A stretch of DNA of 64,000 nucleotides from Symbiodinium natans. Its lineage: Eukaryota > Sar > Dinophyceae > Suessiales > Symbiodiniaceae. The position numbers were made by a program, and so were the translations under genes. Shown piece after piece: positions 1 through 11,619 of this stretch. The notes beneath the pieces are model-generated. The model was not told the origin of the DNA, did no database searches, and was given only the letters and a program-made list of their open reading frames with translations. Numbering within the stretch: position 1 is the first letter of the stretch; each line of letters opens with the position of its first letter. Location: positions 95,001 to 159,000 of the forward strand of contig CAJNDS010002699.1 in NCBI GenBank assembly GCA_905221605.1, in the 5' to 3' direction.

Positions 1-461
1 CTAGCAGTATCGCCAAGAGTCTTCAAGGGCCCACGTTCCATAAAAATTCCGACGAGTTGGCGGAAGCGGAGACAGCAATGCACAGATGCCGGAGCATGTT
101 GAGGCATGTTGAGGTGAAAGCACGGACTAGAAGCAACGGACTAGAAGCAGCTTGAGTTTTCAAGTGTAGAAGTTGCCACAGCTTCCTTGGTACTGCCTGC
201 CATGCCGAAGCGCGCATCTTGTCCTGCATTCCTGAGATGATGGCAAAGCTCCATGGTCCTGGTTTGGCTGCTTGCATGCCTGTTGCCGATCCTGCTTCTC
301 TTCTACCAGTTCGTAAACCGTGGCACCTTCGGTTTCGGAACACCTATAGAAGGAGGCGAGGAGGAGCTGCGAGCATACTTGCAGAAGGTCGAGGACGCTG
401 GATGAAACTGCTGTGGGCGTTCGTTTCTGGCAATTCTTAATCTGCCACCTCGTGCATGCAG

Positions 462-2017
462 GAATCAAATCAGCTCGCTGAGAAGTACTTGAGTTGGCAG
501 TGGGATCGTGCCCTTAAGAGAGACACGCGTGCTGGTAGCCTCGCGAACTTCACCATGATCACCGTGTCTTGATGGCAGTTCTTGCTTGGGTGAAGAGGGA
601 GAGTTGGACTTGGTAGGACAGTACAATGAGTAAGGTCGACACAAGCAAGCCAGGTGACTTTGTTATGTTGGGTGCTGGCGATCTGTTGGTGATCAATGCG
701 GGTGCGGGCGAAAAGTGGCATTCCTGGTGGGACAAGCCTCGCCTCTACCAAAAGTTTCTGAAGAAGTTTGTTGCCGACCGTCCTCATGATATGGTGGCTG
801 GGATTTTGTTGAGATTTGCCTTGTGGGGGCCATCTTAACTCCACCCAAGCGCAGAGGTGATCCTCATTGATGGCTTCGATACCATCTTCGGAGGCTGTTC
901 GGAGGTTCAGCCGCTTGTTTTGGCTTCATGTCACGCAGAGTGCGGATGAGTGCGACACGAGTCCACGTGCCATGCGCAAGATCGAGAAGGTAGTGTCGAA
1001 GCTGAGGCTGCTAGCGTCTTTCAACACGATCTTGGGAAACAGCCGCGCGAAAGTGGTATGGGGTGCAGAAAACTGCTGCTTTCCTTGGCGGGACACCTGT
1101 TCCTGGCAGCTTGCCTCATTTCAAGATCCTTGGCCGATTGTGGAAGGCACGTGAGTTCTGCGCAATCTGTGGGTGAGGTACACCAATTTTTCTGAGCAGC
1201 GAGCTTCCTTGCTCCGGGCCTTCAACATGACAGAGTCATATGTGGCCGGATCTGCACCATGCATGTGACCGTGCGGGTGTTCGTGGCTCGCAGCTTCATC
1301 TTCGTGCTGCGCCCAAGGAGAAATACGGAGATTGCAGGCGTTGCCGGGACCTGGAGCTCCCAGGACACCGAATGCTGAACCTGCCACCTGGGTGTCGGAG
1401 CATGGGACGAGTTGGCAGCCCAATCAGGATATGACTCCTTCTGTTCATCTCCACCTGCGTATCAGCACTTGAACAGCGGCTTTCTGATGGGACAGGCCTC
1501 GCATGTGCAGCTCTTCTCAGCTTGTTGCAGTTGAAGTTGCTGAATCCGGCGACTAGTCAGTGGCTCGATGCGGCTGTTCGCTCCTGAGCCTAGGCAGGCC
1601 ACAGTAGACCATTGGGCGACGCTCTACAAGAATAAGTCCGAGACGGACCAGCTGGTGGCAAGTCCCGTGTCTGCTGCAGTTAGGGCAGTAAGACTTGGCT
1701 CCGTATTGGACTTTTGCGTCGGCGACCCCCAGCATAGCAGCTCAGGTCAGTCGCTGTTCCAATGGCCCGAGCTCATGACCCTGGACTACTCTGGGCACTT
1801 GGTGCTGACCGTCGGCAACATACCGGAAATGATGATTCCGCGACTGCTGAGCATCCGGAATGGAACCCTCCACAATCATGTGACGAATGCTCCGCAGTGC
1901 TTCGTTCATGGTGCTGGGCCGGGCAAAACCTTCGTGGCTCATGTGCTAAAGATGCTTCAGAGGGCGCAGCCTGTCAAAAAAGTGTGCTGGGTTGCAAAGA
2001 ACCCACACGACTTGTGA
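462..2017 (+). CDS. PLOD/LH3-type glycosyltransferase-like protein (multi-exon, partial)
   Basis: Seen: coding blocks in the order of the glycosyltransferase domain of multifunctional procollagen lysyl hydroxylases. They are LANFTMITV (about 530-560, first beta strand), VINAGAGEKW then YQKFLKKFVADR (685-785, matching the LGLGEEW and KVRWLKKE regions), VILIDGFDTIFGG (860-900, matching FVDSYDVILAG with its metal-binding Asp), VVWGAENCCFPW (1050-1090, matching LLFSAESFCWP), HLNSGFLMG (about 1470-1500, matching FLNSGGFIG), SETDQL (1636-1655) and FVHGAGPGK (1900-1928, matching VVHGNGPTK). Stops between blocks mean introns. Known: this domain transfers galactose or glucose to hydroxylysine in the secretory pathway. 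The lysyl-hydroxylase domain is not seen in the window. Acceptor substrate is unknown; collagen-like proteins are only a guess. Exon ends were not resolved, except an acceptor AG at 460-461. The 3' end after the last block is uncertain. Confidence 0.62.
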
Positions 2018-2085
2018 TGCCGCCCATGCCCTGGCAAAGTCCACGTGGTGTGCATTTGCACCCAGCTGCATGTAACATGTGCCAG

Positions 2086-2300
2086 GCATTGGACGATTTC
2101 AACACGGCGGTTATGCTGGAGCCAGCGAACACGCAGGCTGCAAGATTTGATCTGCGATGTAGGCCACAGGTTCTCTAACGTCTTGTTCATTTGCCAGGTT
2201 CGAACTGCTCGCGCTCTCGTCTTTCGAGATAAGGGCGAGAGCTCGAAGGTGAGGAATTTTGCCTGTGCTTCTGACATCTACTGCATGCGAAGTTGTCATT
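2086..2300 (+). other. TPR-like exon fragment
   Basis: After an AG at 2084-2085 the + strand reads ALDDFNTAVMLEPANTQA. This fits helix B of a tetratricopeptide repeat (A-x-x-D-F-x-x-A-x-x-L-x-P). A second block at about 2199-2250, RTARALVFRDKGE, could be helix A of a following repeat, but a stop lies between them, so an intron would be needed. No complete repeat or gene was assembled. It may be part of an unidentified TPR gene or a stray exon; similar fragments occur at 20885, 25497 and 51493. Confidence 0.35.
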
Positions 2301-2439
2301 GGCATCGGATGGCTCCGTGCAGGAATCCAGGCGTGCACACCATGAGGAAACATTTCCCCACGACAAAGCTACAGCTAACTGGCAGATTGCATACGCAACA
2401 TGACGGTAGTAATCAGAACGCGTAGCTCCCTGCGACACC

Positions 2440-2915
2440 ATGCTCTTTGCACTGCCTGGACACATTGGCGAAGAGATGGAGGAGCTTCAGAAACATGTAG
2501 ACGGCCTCTGGAAGGCTTGAGTTAGCCTACCCGCATGATTCTAAGGGCATACCCATCTTTGTGTACCAGGAGGTAAAGGACACTGTTGCTCATCGATTCT
2601 GCGCCTTCGCGGGGGTCCCAATGGCCCAATGCTCCGTTGAGCCTCAATTCGAGGTGGCGAATCAGAGTGTTGCACCCCCACCAAGGCACTGAAAACACTC
2701 AACGAGGACATGGATCCACTCTTCGAGAAGCCCTTCAGCCTGCAGACGTTGTGCATGTTGCCATGTGGCTGGACATGTCTGGAAATGCCAAGGTTCCTGC
2801 CCATATTTGACCAGGATGTTAAGGAGTTCCTGCAGCAAGGTGAAACACACGAGCAGCGAGCAGCTCACTGGTTTGAGTTTGCATCAGTGCATTGCATTGC
2901 CGGGAAAGTCTGACC
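2440..2915 (+). other. coding-like exon cluster, unidentified gene
   Basis: Three blocks have protein-like composition: LFALPGHIGEEMEELQKHV (2443-2499), IPIFVYQEVKDTVAHRF (about 2550-2601) and LNEDMDPLFEKPFSLQTL followed by FDQDVKEFLQQGETHEQR (2698-2860). They lie in different frames with stops between them, as expected for dinoflagellate exons of 50-200 nt. I do not recognise a family. No signal peptide or membrane segment is visible. Confidence 0.3.
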
Positions 2916-3059
2916 GAGCAAGTGATTTGAGCATGAAGGTACGCGGCATACCGAGAGTATGTTGCAAGCCTTGAGGAGCATGCGTCGAACTTTGCTCTGC
3001 AAGAAGGGTGCCGGAAGCTGCACACAGAGATGGCAAGAGTCTTTGTAATCATCTTCAGT

Positions 3060-3440
3060 TTAAATATGAATGTGAAAAAATATAGTTTGAATATATGTAT
3101 ATGTATATACGCAGATATTTGTAGCGCCAAGCAATTTATGATATGCATACGCGCAGTATAGGAAGGGTATACATATACACATACCGACATACATACATGT
3201 ATATATATATATATATAAATTCTCTTTGTATGTACAGTAGTGCCGTTAAATACACCTAAATCTATAGACATGTAGAAATGCTTTGCCTCTGTGTGTGTAA
3301 GTATGTTGATGTATGAGTGTATGTATGTATGTATGTATGTATGTATGTATGTATGTATGTATGTATGTATGTATGTATGTATGTATGTATATGTACACGT
3401 ACATACATACATATATACAAATGCACAGCAGCGTATGTCT
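3060..3440. repeat. AT-rich stretch with (TGTA)n microsatellite
   Basis: An AT-rich segment holds TATATA runs at 3197-3218 and about 19 uninterrupted GTAT/TGTA units from roughly 3316 to 3390. Open frames through it (Tyr-Ile-His-Thr or Met-Tyr-Val-Cys periodicity) are translations of the 4-nt repeat, because four codons fit three repeat units. I regard them as non-coding. Confidence 0.9.
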
Positions 3441-4600
3441 GCAAGTATGTCCGTGCAGAGCCGTGTAGCCTTGGAGAGCCGAGTAGCCTTGGATACTTTT
3501 GTCAATGTACAATGGGGAGGGGAAGTTGTGCGTGTTTCTGTTGTTGCCCGAGTGCGACCAGAAAGCTGAGCTTACCAAACAAATCCTTCGACATAAGGGA
3601 GCCAGGAAATGCATTGGCCCACGTTGCGCCCAAGCGAAACGCTCAACATGTCTCAGTGAGAGTCGGAGTCTTTCTGGTGGGTTCTCTTCCTGTCCGTTGA
3701 GTCTCCTTTAAGCTAGGGTTTGTGTGCTGACCTCCGCCTCGTCTCTTGAAACCCGACGCCGGCATCATGCTGCAACATGTGCACCAGAACCGCACGTGCT
3801 CAAACGCGAAGATGTAAATTGTAAACGCATGCACACACCGCCTCGGCAGCCGGGCCTGGCCCAACGTGGCGTAGCACACGCAACGGTCCTAGGAGGGGTC
3901 CAAGGAAGGGTCTCAAAAGAAGGGCAAGGCCCCAGGGCCCCGGGGCCCAGGAAGGTCCTTTGGCGGGAGGGGTCCCAGAAGCCCCATTTCACACGTTGGC
4001 CTTTCGTGCTTTTTGGCATGGTCTCTGTGGGAGGGGGCCACAGCCTGGAACTTCCGCAGCATCAGATTCAGCTCCTCCAGGCGGTTTGTGCAGGTCCTCC
4101 AGTCGATTTCTGATGATGTTATCGTTGCCCAATCTTCACCGTGCTGTAAAGTCCTTGAAGCCAACAACCTTCCTTGTTTCTGGCTCCGCTCCCGCACCTG
4201 TCATGCGGCATAGGCTCAGCGCTGGTTGTCAAGATAGTGTCCCTGGCACATCCATTTGATGCGTATGCACAGGACATGCTATGTCTGCCTGGCTTCCTGC
4301 CTCCATTCTTGCTGAAAAGATGTGGCACCTTGATGCCGGTTTTCGGAGTTTGCAAAGCACGACCATCGACACAGCCAAATTCTTTGACTCTAGTGCCTTT
4401 GCGTACGCTGCTGAAGCACTTCAGTCTACACGTGTTGAGCTTGATTGTATTGCCACCAAGTGCATTCGTCGCTAGCCGAATTTGGCATTTGAAACGTAGT
4501 AGAGGCATCTCCGAAGTGGGATCCATTGCCAATGCTAGTCACGGCTGCTGCCCCAGGGCAGTGGTTCGTGCAAAACTACTGCAGAGCTTGAGGTGAGCAA
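3441..4600. other. no recognisable gene
   Basis: Several open frames of 70-140 codons overlap on both strands, as expected for GC-rich DNA. None shows a known motif or a consistent chain of splice sites. A short + strand block near 3543-3566 reads VVARVRPES but cannot be extended. I see nothing firm here. Confidence 0.4.
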
Positions 4601-4899
4601 CAAACTTCAGCATGTCAAACTACTTAATCTACCACATGCCAAACACAGATGGGAAAAGGTTCGGATTGCTGACGCGAAACGAACCGGGGCAAAGCTCTGT
4701 GGCTCCCACGAAGGCAAGCTGGAATAACACGTTGCTCTTGAATGCTGCTGCGTTGTTTCACTTCGTTGGACCAGGCGGACCCCAGCTTTGTGGCGCAGTA
4801 TTAAACTTGGGCTTTGCTTTCGAGAAGATGTCCTGTTGTCACGCCCGACTTGCCTGCGCATGCGTTGTGAAACATGGGGATTTTTTATCGAGGAATCCA

Positions 4900-5884
4900 C
4901 TCAGAATTCAAGCCATTTCTCATGAATCGAGTTTGACGCTACCTAACTACTCTGCACTCGCAATGTGCTGGGGCGATGTGTGCGTGCCTGCCAGTTGCCA
5001 GTGTAGGTACAACCCGGGCGATTCCGGGACTTTTCTCCAGGAGCTACAACGGGCAATTGAACAAGACAAGGCCATTATGGGCGGTAATGAACTGCAGGTC
5101 ATCTGACGAGCAGGGTCTCGCTGGGTAGCGCTGGTGATTAGTGGCAGTTTAGTGGCCCTGAAGGTTCGAGCAGAGAAGCAAGTCGAGGCCAACATGTTTG
5201 GCATGTGTGAAAGCCCATCGGGCATCACAAGCAAAGGTTACAATTTCAACCTGGGGGCAGCGCACCTTCAGGCGTTCCTGGTGCACATGGAGCAGCAAAG
5301 GCGGATGAAGCTGGGCCCGGACGCCCCGCCGATGGAACAAGGTGGGGTGCATGCCACACCTGCCTTGAAGAAGTTTTGCTCCTGTTCGCGGGGTTGGCTC
5401 ACGCAAGGAGAGCTGGATCTCATGAAGGCGCTGTTCAGACCGCAGACCGTGGAGGACATGATGGAGAAGCTTGGTCTCTTATGAACCTTGTGAACATCGT
5501 TCGCGTCGGCTTGGGTCGGCAAGCAATGCCAAGTATTCAATACACGGCGTTGGCACCTGTCTTCTTTCCCAATGCTCCAGAGCATCTGAACTAAGGATGC
5601 TGTTGCACATGACAGAATACACCTCCTTCAGCAGCCTCATGTGCCCGGTATGGCATCATGTCAAGAGTTTGCGAGCTGCAGCTTCTGTCGCATTTGTGTT
5701 CGCGCTGAGGCGTGCCAAGGTTCAGCAGAAGAAGTTCATTCGCGAAATGGAGCGCCGCAAGCAGGACGCCAGAAGCCGGCAGAATCACATTCTGCGGGCA
5801 TGCGCTTGGCACAGTATGCTTGCAGTGCCTTGCACACGTCCTTGCAACACACTTCCATGCCATGTTTGCGTGGGCGTATATACG
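4900..5884 (+). other. coding-like exons of an unidentified gene upstream of the CPSase
   Basis: Blocks that look translated are: GDSGTFLQELQRAIEQDKAI ending in ELQVI at a stop (about 5020-5106); EKQVEANMFGMCESPSGI and NLGAAHLQAFLVHMEQQRR (5170-5310); ELDLMKALFRPQTVEDMMEK ending in LGLL at 5484; and KVQQKKFIREMERRKQDARS (5718-5780), which is basic and helix-prone. They change frame and would need introns. No family was recognised. The stretch may be one gene ending before 5900 or 5' exons of the next gene, though nothing here resembles a glutaminase small subunit. Confidence 0.3.
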
Positions 5885-6000
5885 TAACATTAGTACATCA
5901 AGCAGTCCGTTGCAAGATGTGCTTCCGAGCTTCCTAGGCCCCTGCCCTGCAGCATTCTGGCTCTCACAAGTACACGGTAGTCTGCGCTGTAAGGCGCTGT

Positions 6001-9000
6001 ATGTGCGATTGGCCGGAAAGCCCGGAGAAGATGGGCTGGGATTTTGTGGGATTCGAGGGTGTCGAGCCCGTGGACGTGAAGCCAACGTCGGGCGAGCCGA
6101 TCGACTTCCTCCGGTGGTTGAACGCGCGGAGGAAGTGCAACCTGGAGTTGGTGGACGGCACAGTGCTCAAGGGCTACTCCTTCGGTGCTCCGGTCTCCGT
6201 CTCTGGGGAGGTGGTCTTCAACACTGGAATGGTGGCTTACCCCGAATCTTTGACGGATCCGTCCTATGCTGGCCAGATCCTGGTCATCACATATCCCCTG
6301 GTCGGAAACTATGGTGTGCCCTCAGATGAGAAGGACGAGTTTGGATTGCCCAAGTGGTTCGAAAGTCACAAGATTCATTTGAAGGGGGTTGTGATCTCTG
6401 ACTATTCGTACGAGCCATCGCACTACAGCTGTGTCCGATCTCTAGGACAGTGGCTAGAATCTCAAGGTGTTCCGGGCATCTATGCCGTGGACACACGGCT
6501 TGTTACCAAGCAGATCCGCAAAACTGGTTCCATGTTGGGAAAGCTGATCGTGCAGGGGAGCGCCCCGAGTTCACAAGTCCCAATGGACGACCCAAACAAG
6601 CGAAACCTGGCAGCAGAGGTGTCCAGGAAGCAGAAGGAGGTCTTTGCCCCTTCGAAGCCAAATCCGCGGTTGAGCCGGGATGCGCATGTCGTGGCGGTGG
6701 ACTGTGGCATGAAGAACAACATCATCCGCTGCCTCGTCAAGCTCGGGCTCCGAGTCACCGTGGTCCCGTGGGACTACGATTTCACGCAGGACTCCTTCGA
6801 CGGCCTCTTCTTGAGCAATGGGCCAGGGGATCCAACCATGTGCGCCAAGACCGTCGAGCACGTGCGCACGGTTATGAAGGAGAGGCCAAAGACGCCCATC
6901 TTCGGCATCTGCCTCGGGAACCAGATTCTGGCTTTGGCTGCCGGAGCATCCACTTACAAGATGAAGTTCGGGAACCGTGGTATGAACCAGCCGGTTGTCG
7001 ACTTGCGCACACAAAAGTGCTACATCACAGCCCAGAATCACGGATACGCCGTTGACAACGCCAGCTTGCCCGAGAACTGGGTGCCACTCATGATGAATGC
7101 CAACGATGGCACCAATGAGGGCATCATTCATTCCTCTCGACCATGGTTCTCGGTGCAGTTCCACCCCGAGGCCGGGATTGTTCGCATTCCTGCAAAGCTG
7201 TGTAGGGATGATAGGGATGGGTAGGGACTGTCTGCCGTTGCCATATGGCAACTTTCTATTGAATTCTGCCCTGTCGAGGCGTGTGGTGGACCCACGGACA
7301 CCGACTTTCTGTTCGACTACTTCGTCCAGTTCGTCATTGAGCCTACCGCATCCCCTGTGACCACCATGCCCTACTCCATTCCGGCCGTTTACAGGAAAGT
7401 GTTGGTTCTGGGATCGGGTGGCCTCACCATCGGACAGGCGGGCGAGTTCGACTACTCAGGCAGTCAGGCCATCAAAGCCTTGAAAGAGGCTGGGGTGATG
7501 TCCATCCTCATCAACCCGAACATTGCTACCGTTCAGACATCAGCTGGCATGGCCGACAGGGTCTATTTCGTGCCAGTAACGCCAGAGTTCGTCATCAAAG
7601 TGATTGAGCGTGAGAAGCCAGATGGAATTTTTGCAGCATTTGGGGGTCAAACAGCTCTCAACTGCGCCGTGAAACTATACGAAGCAGGGGTCTTTGAGAA
7701 GTACAATGTGAAGGTGCTTGGCACCCAGATTGAGGCCATCATGAAGACTGAAGATCGTGAGCTCTTCAGCAAGGTCGTGGATGCCTGTGGCGAGAAGATC
7801 GCGGAGAGTGCCTGCTGTGACTGCGTCGCGGATGCTGTCGTGGCAGCTGGGAAGATTGGCTACCCCGTTCTTGTCCGAGCAGCCTATGCGCTGGGTGGTC
7901 TAGGAAGCGGCTTTGCCGACAACGAAGAAGAGCTGCGGCGGCTTGTCGATGTGGCCTTGGTCAACAGCCCGCAGGTCATCATCGACAAATCTTTGAGGGG
8001 ATGGAAGGAACTGGAGTATGAGGTCGTCCGGGACAAGAACGACAATTGTATCACCGTCTGTAACATGGAGAACTTTGACCCCATGGGTGTACACACAGGT
8101 GAGTCCATTGTCATCGCGCCTTCCCAGACGCTCACCAATGCCGAGTATTTCCGCCTTCGCCAGTGCGCCCTCAAGATCATCCGACATCTTGGCATCGTTG
8201 GTGAGTGCAACATCCAGTATGCCATGGACACGAAAACATCCGAGTTCCGCATCATCGAGGTCAATGCCCGGCTGTCTCGAAGCAGTGCTCTGGCATCAAA
8301 AGCCACAGGATACCCCCTGGCATACGTAGCTGCGAAGCTGGCCCTTGGACACGATCTAGTCCAGCTGAGGAACAGTGTCACCAAGTGCACAACTGCCTGC
8401 TTCGAGCCGTCCCTCGACTACTGTGTCGCAAAGGTGCCGCGATGGGACCTGCAGAAGTTCTCCACGGTCGACGCCCGGATCGGCTCTGCCATGCAGAGCG
8501 TGGGAGAGGTCATGGCCATCGGACGCACTTTTGAGGAGACGATCCAGAAAGCTCTGCGCATGGTGGATGAGGCAAGCCTCGGCTTTGACCCAATCCGCTA
8601 CGATCTTGAGCTCAACCGACGTGGCTTGCCCTCTTCAGGTGAGAAATTCGATTCGGAGCTGAAGAAGGAGCTGAGCGCTCCCACTCCGGTGCGAATGTGG
8701 GCAATTGCCAAAGCCTTTGAGCATGGCATGAATGTGGAAGAGATCCACACCCTGACCAACATTGATCGCTGGTTCCTGTCAAAGCTGCATGGTCTGCACA
8801 TGCTGAAGGGAACGATGAGGTCCTTGGACTTCTATGAGCTGCGCCAGAATCCGGTTCTCTTGAGGGAAGCTAAGACTCGTGGTTTCTCCGACAGGCAGAT
8901 TGCAGCCATCATCTCCGCACCTGAGAAACTCATCGACAGCGAGATGTCCCCGCAGCTCTTGCCCACCGACCATGGCTCCCAACGCTACTCTGGAGGTCCT

Positions 9001-11062
9001 GTGACTGAAGCGCACATCCGGCACCTTCGAAAGAAGCTTGGCATCGTCCCCACTGTGAAGCAGATCGACACCCTGGCGGCGGAGTTCCCAGCAACTACGA
9101 ACTACCTCTACACGACCTACAGTGGAGAGGAGCATGACATCGACCTGGCAGGCAGTGACAAGCAATGCTCCGACCTGCAGTTGACGGAGCTCACTCCGGG
9201 TTCAAAGATTCCGGAACCACTCACCTTGAACCTGCACAGCAACCCTGATTTGTTGCAGCAGGTGAATCAATCGAAGGACGCAGACTCGGATTCTCGAATC
9301 GTTGTGCTCGGCTGCGGGCCTTACAGGATTGGCAGCAGCGTCGAGTTCGACTGGTGCAGTGTTTCTTGCATTCGCACTCTTCGATCCCTGGGCCACAAGG
9401 CCATTGTCATCAACTGCAACCCCGAGACAGTTTCCACAGATTTCGATGAGTCAGATCGACTGTACTTCGAAGAGCTCAGCCATGAACGTGTCATGGACAT
9501 TGCAGAACTTGAGAATCCACGGGGCGTGGTGATTTCTGTGGGTGGACAGACTCCCAACAACCTGGCCTTGGGATTGCACAAATGTGGCGTTCGCATCCTC
9601 GGAACCTCTGTGGAGGCCATCGACGCCTGCGAGGATCGCAACAAGTTCAGCCAGCTCTGTGATTCCCTGCGAATCGATCAGCCGGAGTGGTCCCAATTTG
9701 CAACGCTGCAGGAAGCTCGTCAGTTCTGCAAGGTTGCGGGCTTTCCTGTTCTGGTGCGCCCCTCTTATGTCCTCTCAGGTGCTGCGATGCGTGTGGTTTC
9801 CAGGCTGCATTAGTTTGCTTTCAGAGTTTAGTCTTGTGCATGGAGAGATAGTACGGTGGGTGAGCTGCTTCGAGAGTTCGTGCTGCTGCCCCCGGGCTGT
9901 CAGGTCACCAACGACACTGACCTGGACATGTTCTTAAAGACTGCAGCTGTGGTAAGCCGAGACCACCCTGTTGTGATCTCCAAGTACATCACTGGTGCCA
10001 AGGAGGTCGAAATGGATGGCATTGGCAAGGCTGGGGAGCTCGTGAACTATGCCATCGCGGAGCACGTGGAAAATGCCGGCGTCCACAGCGGTGATGCCAC
10101 GCTGCTCCTCCCGGCCCAGCGCCTCTTCGTAGAGACCCATCGAAAGGTTAAGAGTGCTTTGGCTGCAGCCTAAGTCATTCTCGTTACGCGCCCCTAGGAA
10201 TGTCCCAAGATCTGGCAGCCTAGGCATCTCGCAGAAGCTCTGCCGTGCCCTGAAGATATCGGGACCTTTCAACATCCAGTTTATCTGCAAAGACAATGAG
10301 GTGAAGGTCATCGAGTGCAACCTCCGAGCGTCGAGGTCCATGCCCTTTATTTCCAAGACCTACAACGTGAACTTCATTGAGCTTGCGACCCGCATCATGA
10401 CTGGAATGCCCGTGCACCCTGCCATCATCCAGCCGATGGACATCGACTTCGTGGCCTGCAAGGTCCCCATGTTCTCTTTCGGCCGCTTGAAGAACTCTGA
10501 TCCGCGACTGGGTGTCGAGATGTCTTCCACCGGCGAGGTGGCCTGCTTCGGCGTGAATGCCTACGAAGCTTTCTTGAAGGGCATGGTCGCCGCGAACTTC
10601 AAGCTGCCAACGAAGAACATCCTGGTTTCCATAGGCCCTGCTGCTGCAAAAGCCGAGTTCCTTGCCACCGGTGCCGCGAAGCAGCTCCAGGACATGGGCT
10701 TCTCTCTTTTTGCCACGAAGAACACGCACGAGTACCTGACCAACACCGGCCAACTCTCTTGCAGCCTTGTCTACAAGCCCCTGATCAAGCGAGAGCCGAA
10801 TGTGCTTACCATGCTTCAGACTGGCAAGATAGACTTGGTCATCGATGTACCAGACTCCATGGATTCCGATGCCCTCACAGACGGTTTCAAGATTCGACGG
10901 GGGTCAATTGAAGCAGGCGTGTCGCTAATCACCGACATCAAGACTGCAGTCTTCACCTGCGCCGCCCTGCACAGGAAGTGGGCTCGGGAAAGCAGTGGCA
11001 GGCCTTTCTGGGATGTGTGCTCGTGGCAGGAGTATGTAGAGATCGTGGAGAGGTTGGTCTAA
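6001..11062 (+). CDS. CPSII: carbamoyl-phosphate synthetase II, glutamine-hydrolysing (four exons)
   Basis: Makes carbamoyl phosphate from glutamine, bicarbonate and 2 ATP, the first step of pyrimidine synthesis. Proposed exons 6001-7170, 7279-9795, 9904-10153 and 10224-11062 join in frame to about 1,592 residues. Residues 1-390 are the small subunit and class I amidotransferase: GICLGNQ has the nucleophile Cys304, and HPE (His388, Glu390) completes the triad. The large subunit follows: [17 protein letters not shown] opens the first ATP-grasp half, [15 protein letters not shown] the second, [12 protein letters not shown]-type sequence spans the third exon, and an MGS-like regulatory domain ([15 protein letters not shown]) lies near the C terminus. 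It ends in RLV-stop with no dihydroorotase or aspartate transcarbamylase domain, unlike animal CAD. Intron 1 is GC-AG; introns 2 and 3 are GT-AG. The start is the first ATG before the conserved region; Met at 6031 is an alternative. Confidence 0.93.
7171..7278 (+). other. GC-AG intron 1 of the CPSase gene (108 nt)
   Basis: The conserved [10 protein letters not shown] sequence is split after GAG at 7170. The intron starts GCCGGG and ends TCGAG; the exon resumes GCGTGTGG. The pentamer GAGGC occurs at both boundaries (7168-7172 and 7276-7280), so the exact cut is ambiguous within that repeat. The segment contains an in-frame stop. Confidence 0.85.
9796..9903 (+). other. GT-AG intron 2 of the CPSase gene (108 nt)
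   Basis: SGAAMRV is split from [10 protein letters not shown]. The intron starts GTTTCC and ends TGTCAG, carries stops in the reading frame, and is the same length as intron 1. Confidence 0.82.
10154..10223 (+). other. GT-AG intron 3 of the CPSase gene (70 nt)
   Basis: Phase-1 intron: RKVK plus A joins GC-ATC-TCG to give RKVKSISQKL, the length expected for the CAD region between the HSGDAT block and TGPFN. It starts GTGCTTTGG and ends CCTAG. Confidence 0.75.
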
Positions 11063-11619
11063 GCTGTCCAGCCTCTGCACACATGTACAAAGACCACAAG
11101 CTTCGTTCCCGTGTAGCGTTAGCCCTTGCTAGCTGCGGGGAGAGGCTGGGGATTAGGGTTCAGGCCCTTGGTTAGTCCGGCGGTGAATCTTGGAGAGATT
11201 CGGAAACCCCCGGACCATGTCACTTTTGTCATCGCGGGGCGGCCCCCAAGAGCTTCCACAACTCGTCTTGTCTGCGCAGTTCCAACTTGCAAGAGTTTGT
11301 CAACGGTTAGACTGAGACTGTTAGCACTTGCTGGACGGAGTCCAGCAAAACCAGGAAGTACGGGGGCCAGCGGTAGGCATGCTTCATTCCAGAAGCGCGG
11401 CGCCAACATGGCCAGACAGATCCATCACTCTCGCCATCTTTTGTGAAAATGTGCTGAAATTGTGCTTGCCTTGTTGCCGCACTGAAGACGAGCGCCGGTT
11501 GGCAAATGCCGCTTGCAGGAGTTGATGATGGGTGAGACTGGCTTGGCCCATCGCTTCATCCACTTCGTGCAGACCTTAAGGGCTAAGGGCGAACCTGTGG
11601 TAAGTTTCTGGTAGAGTCT
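11063..11619. other. 3' flank of the CPSase gene, no gene seen
   Basis: No convincing coding block or polyadenylation signal was recognised. One isolated TTAGGG-like word lies at about 11151-11159 (GGATTAGGGTTC). Confidence 0.4.

Noticed and set aside
1900-1930. GAGPGKT as a Walker A P-loop of a helicase or ATPase
   Set aside because: The neighbouring blocks fit the PLOD glycosyltransferase domain, where this position is the VHGNGPTK motif; no Walker B or helicase motif follows.
3246-3614. Long Ile-His-Thr-Tyr repeat protein on the minus strand
   Set aside because: It is a translation of the TGTA microsatellite, open in several frames.
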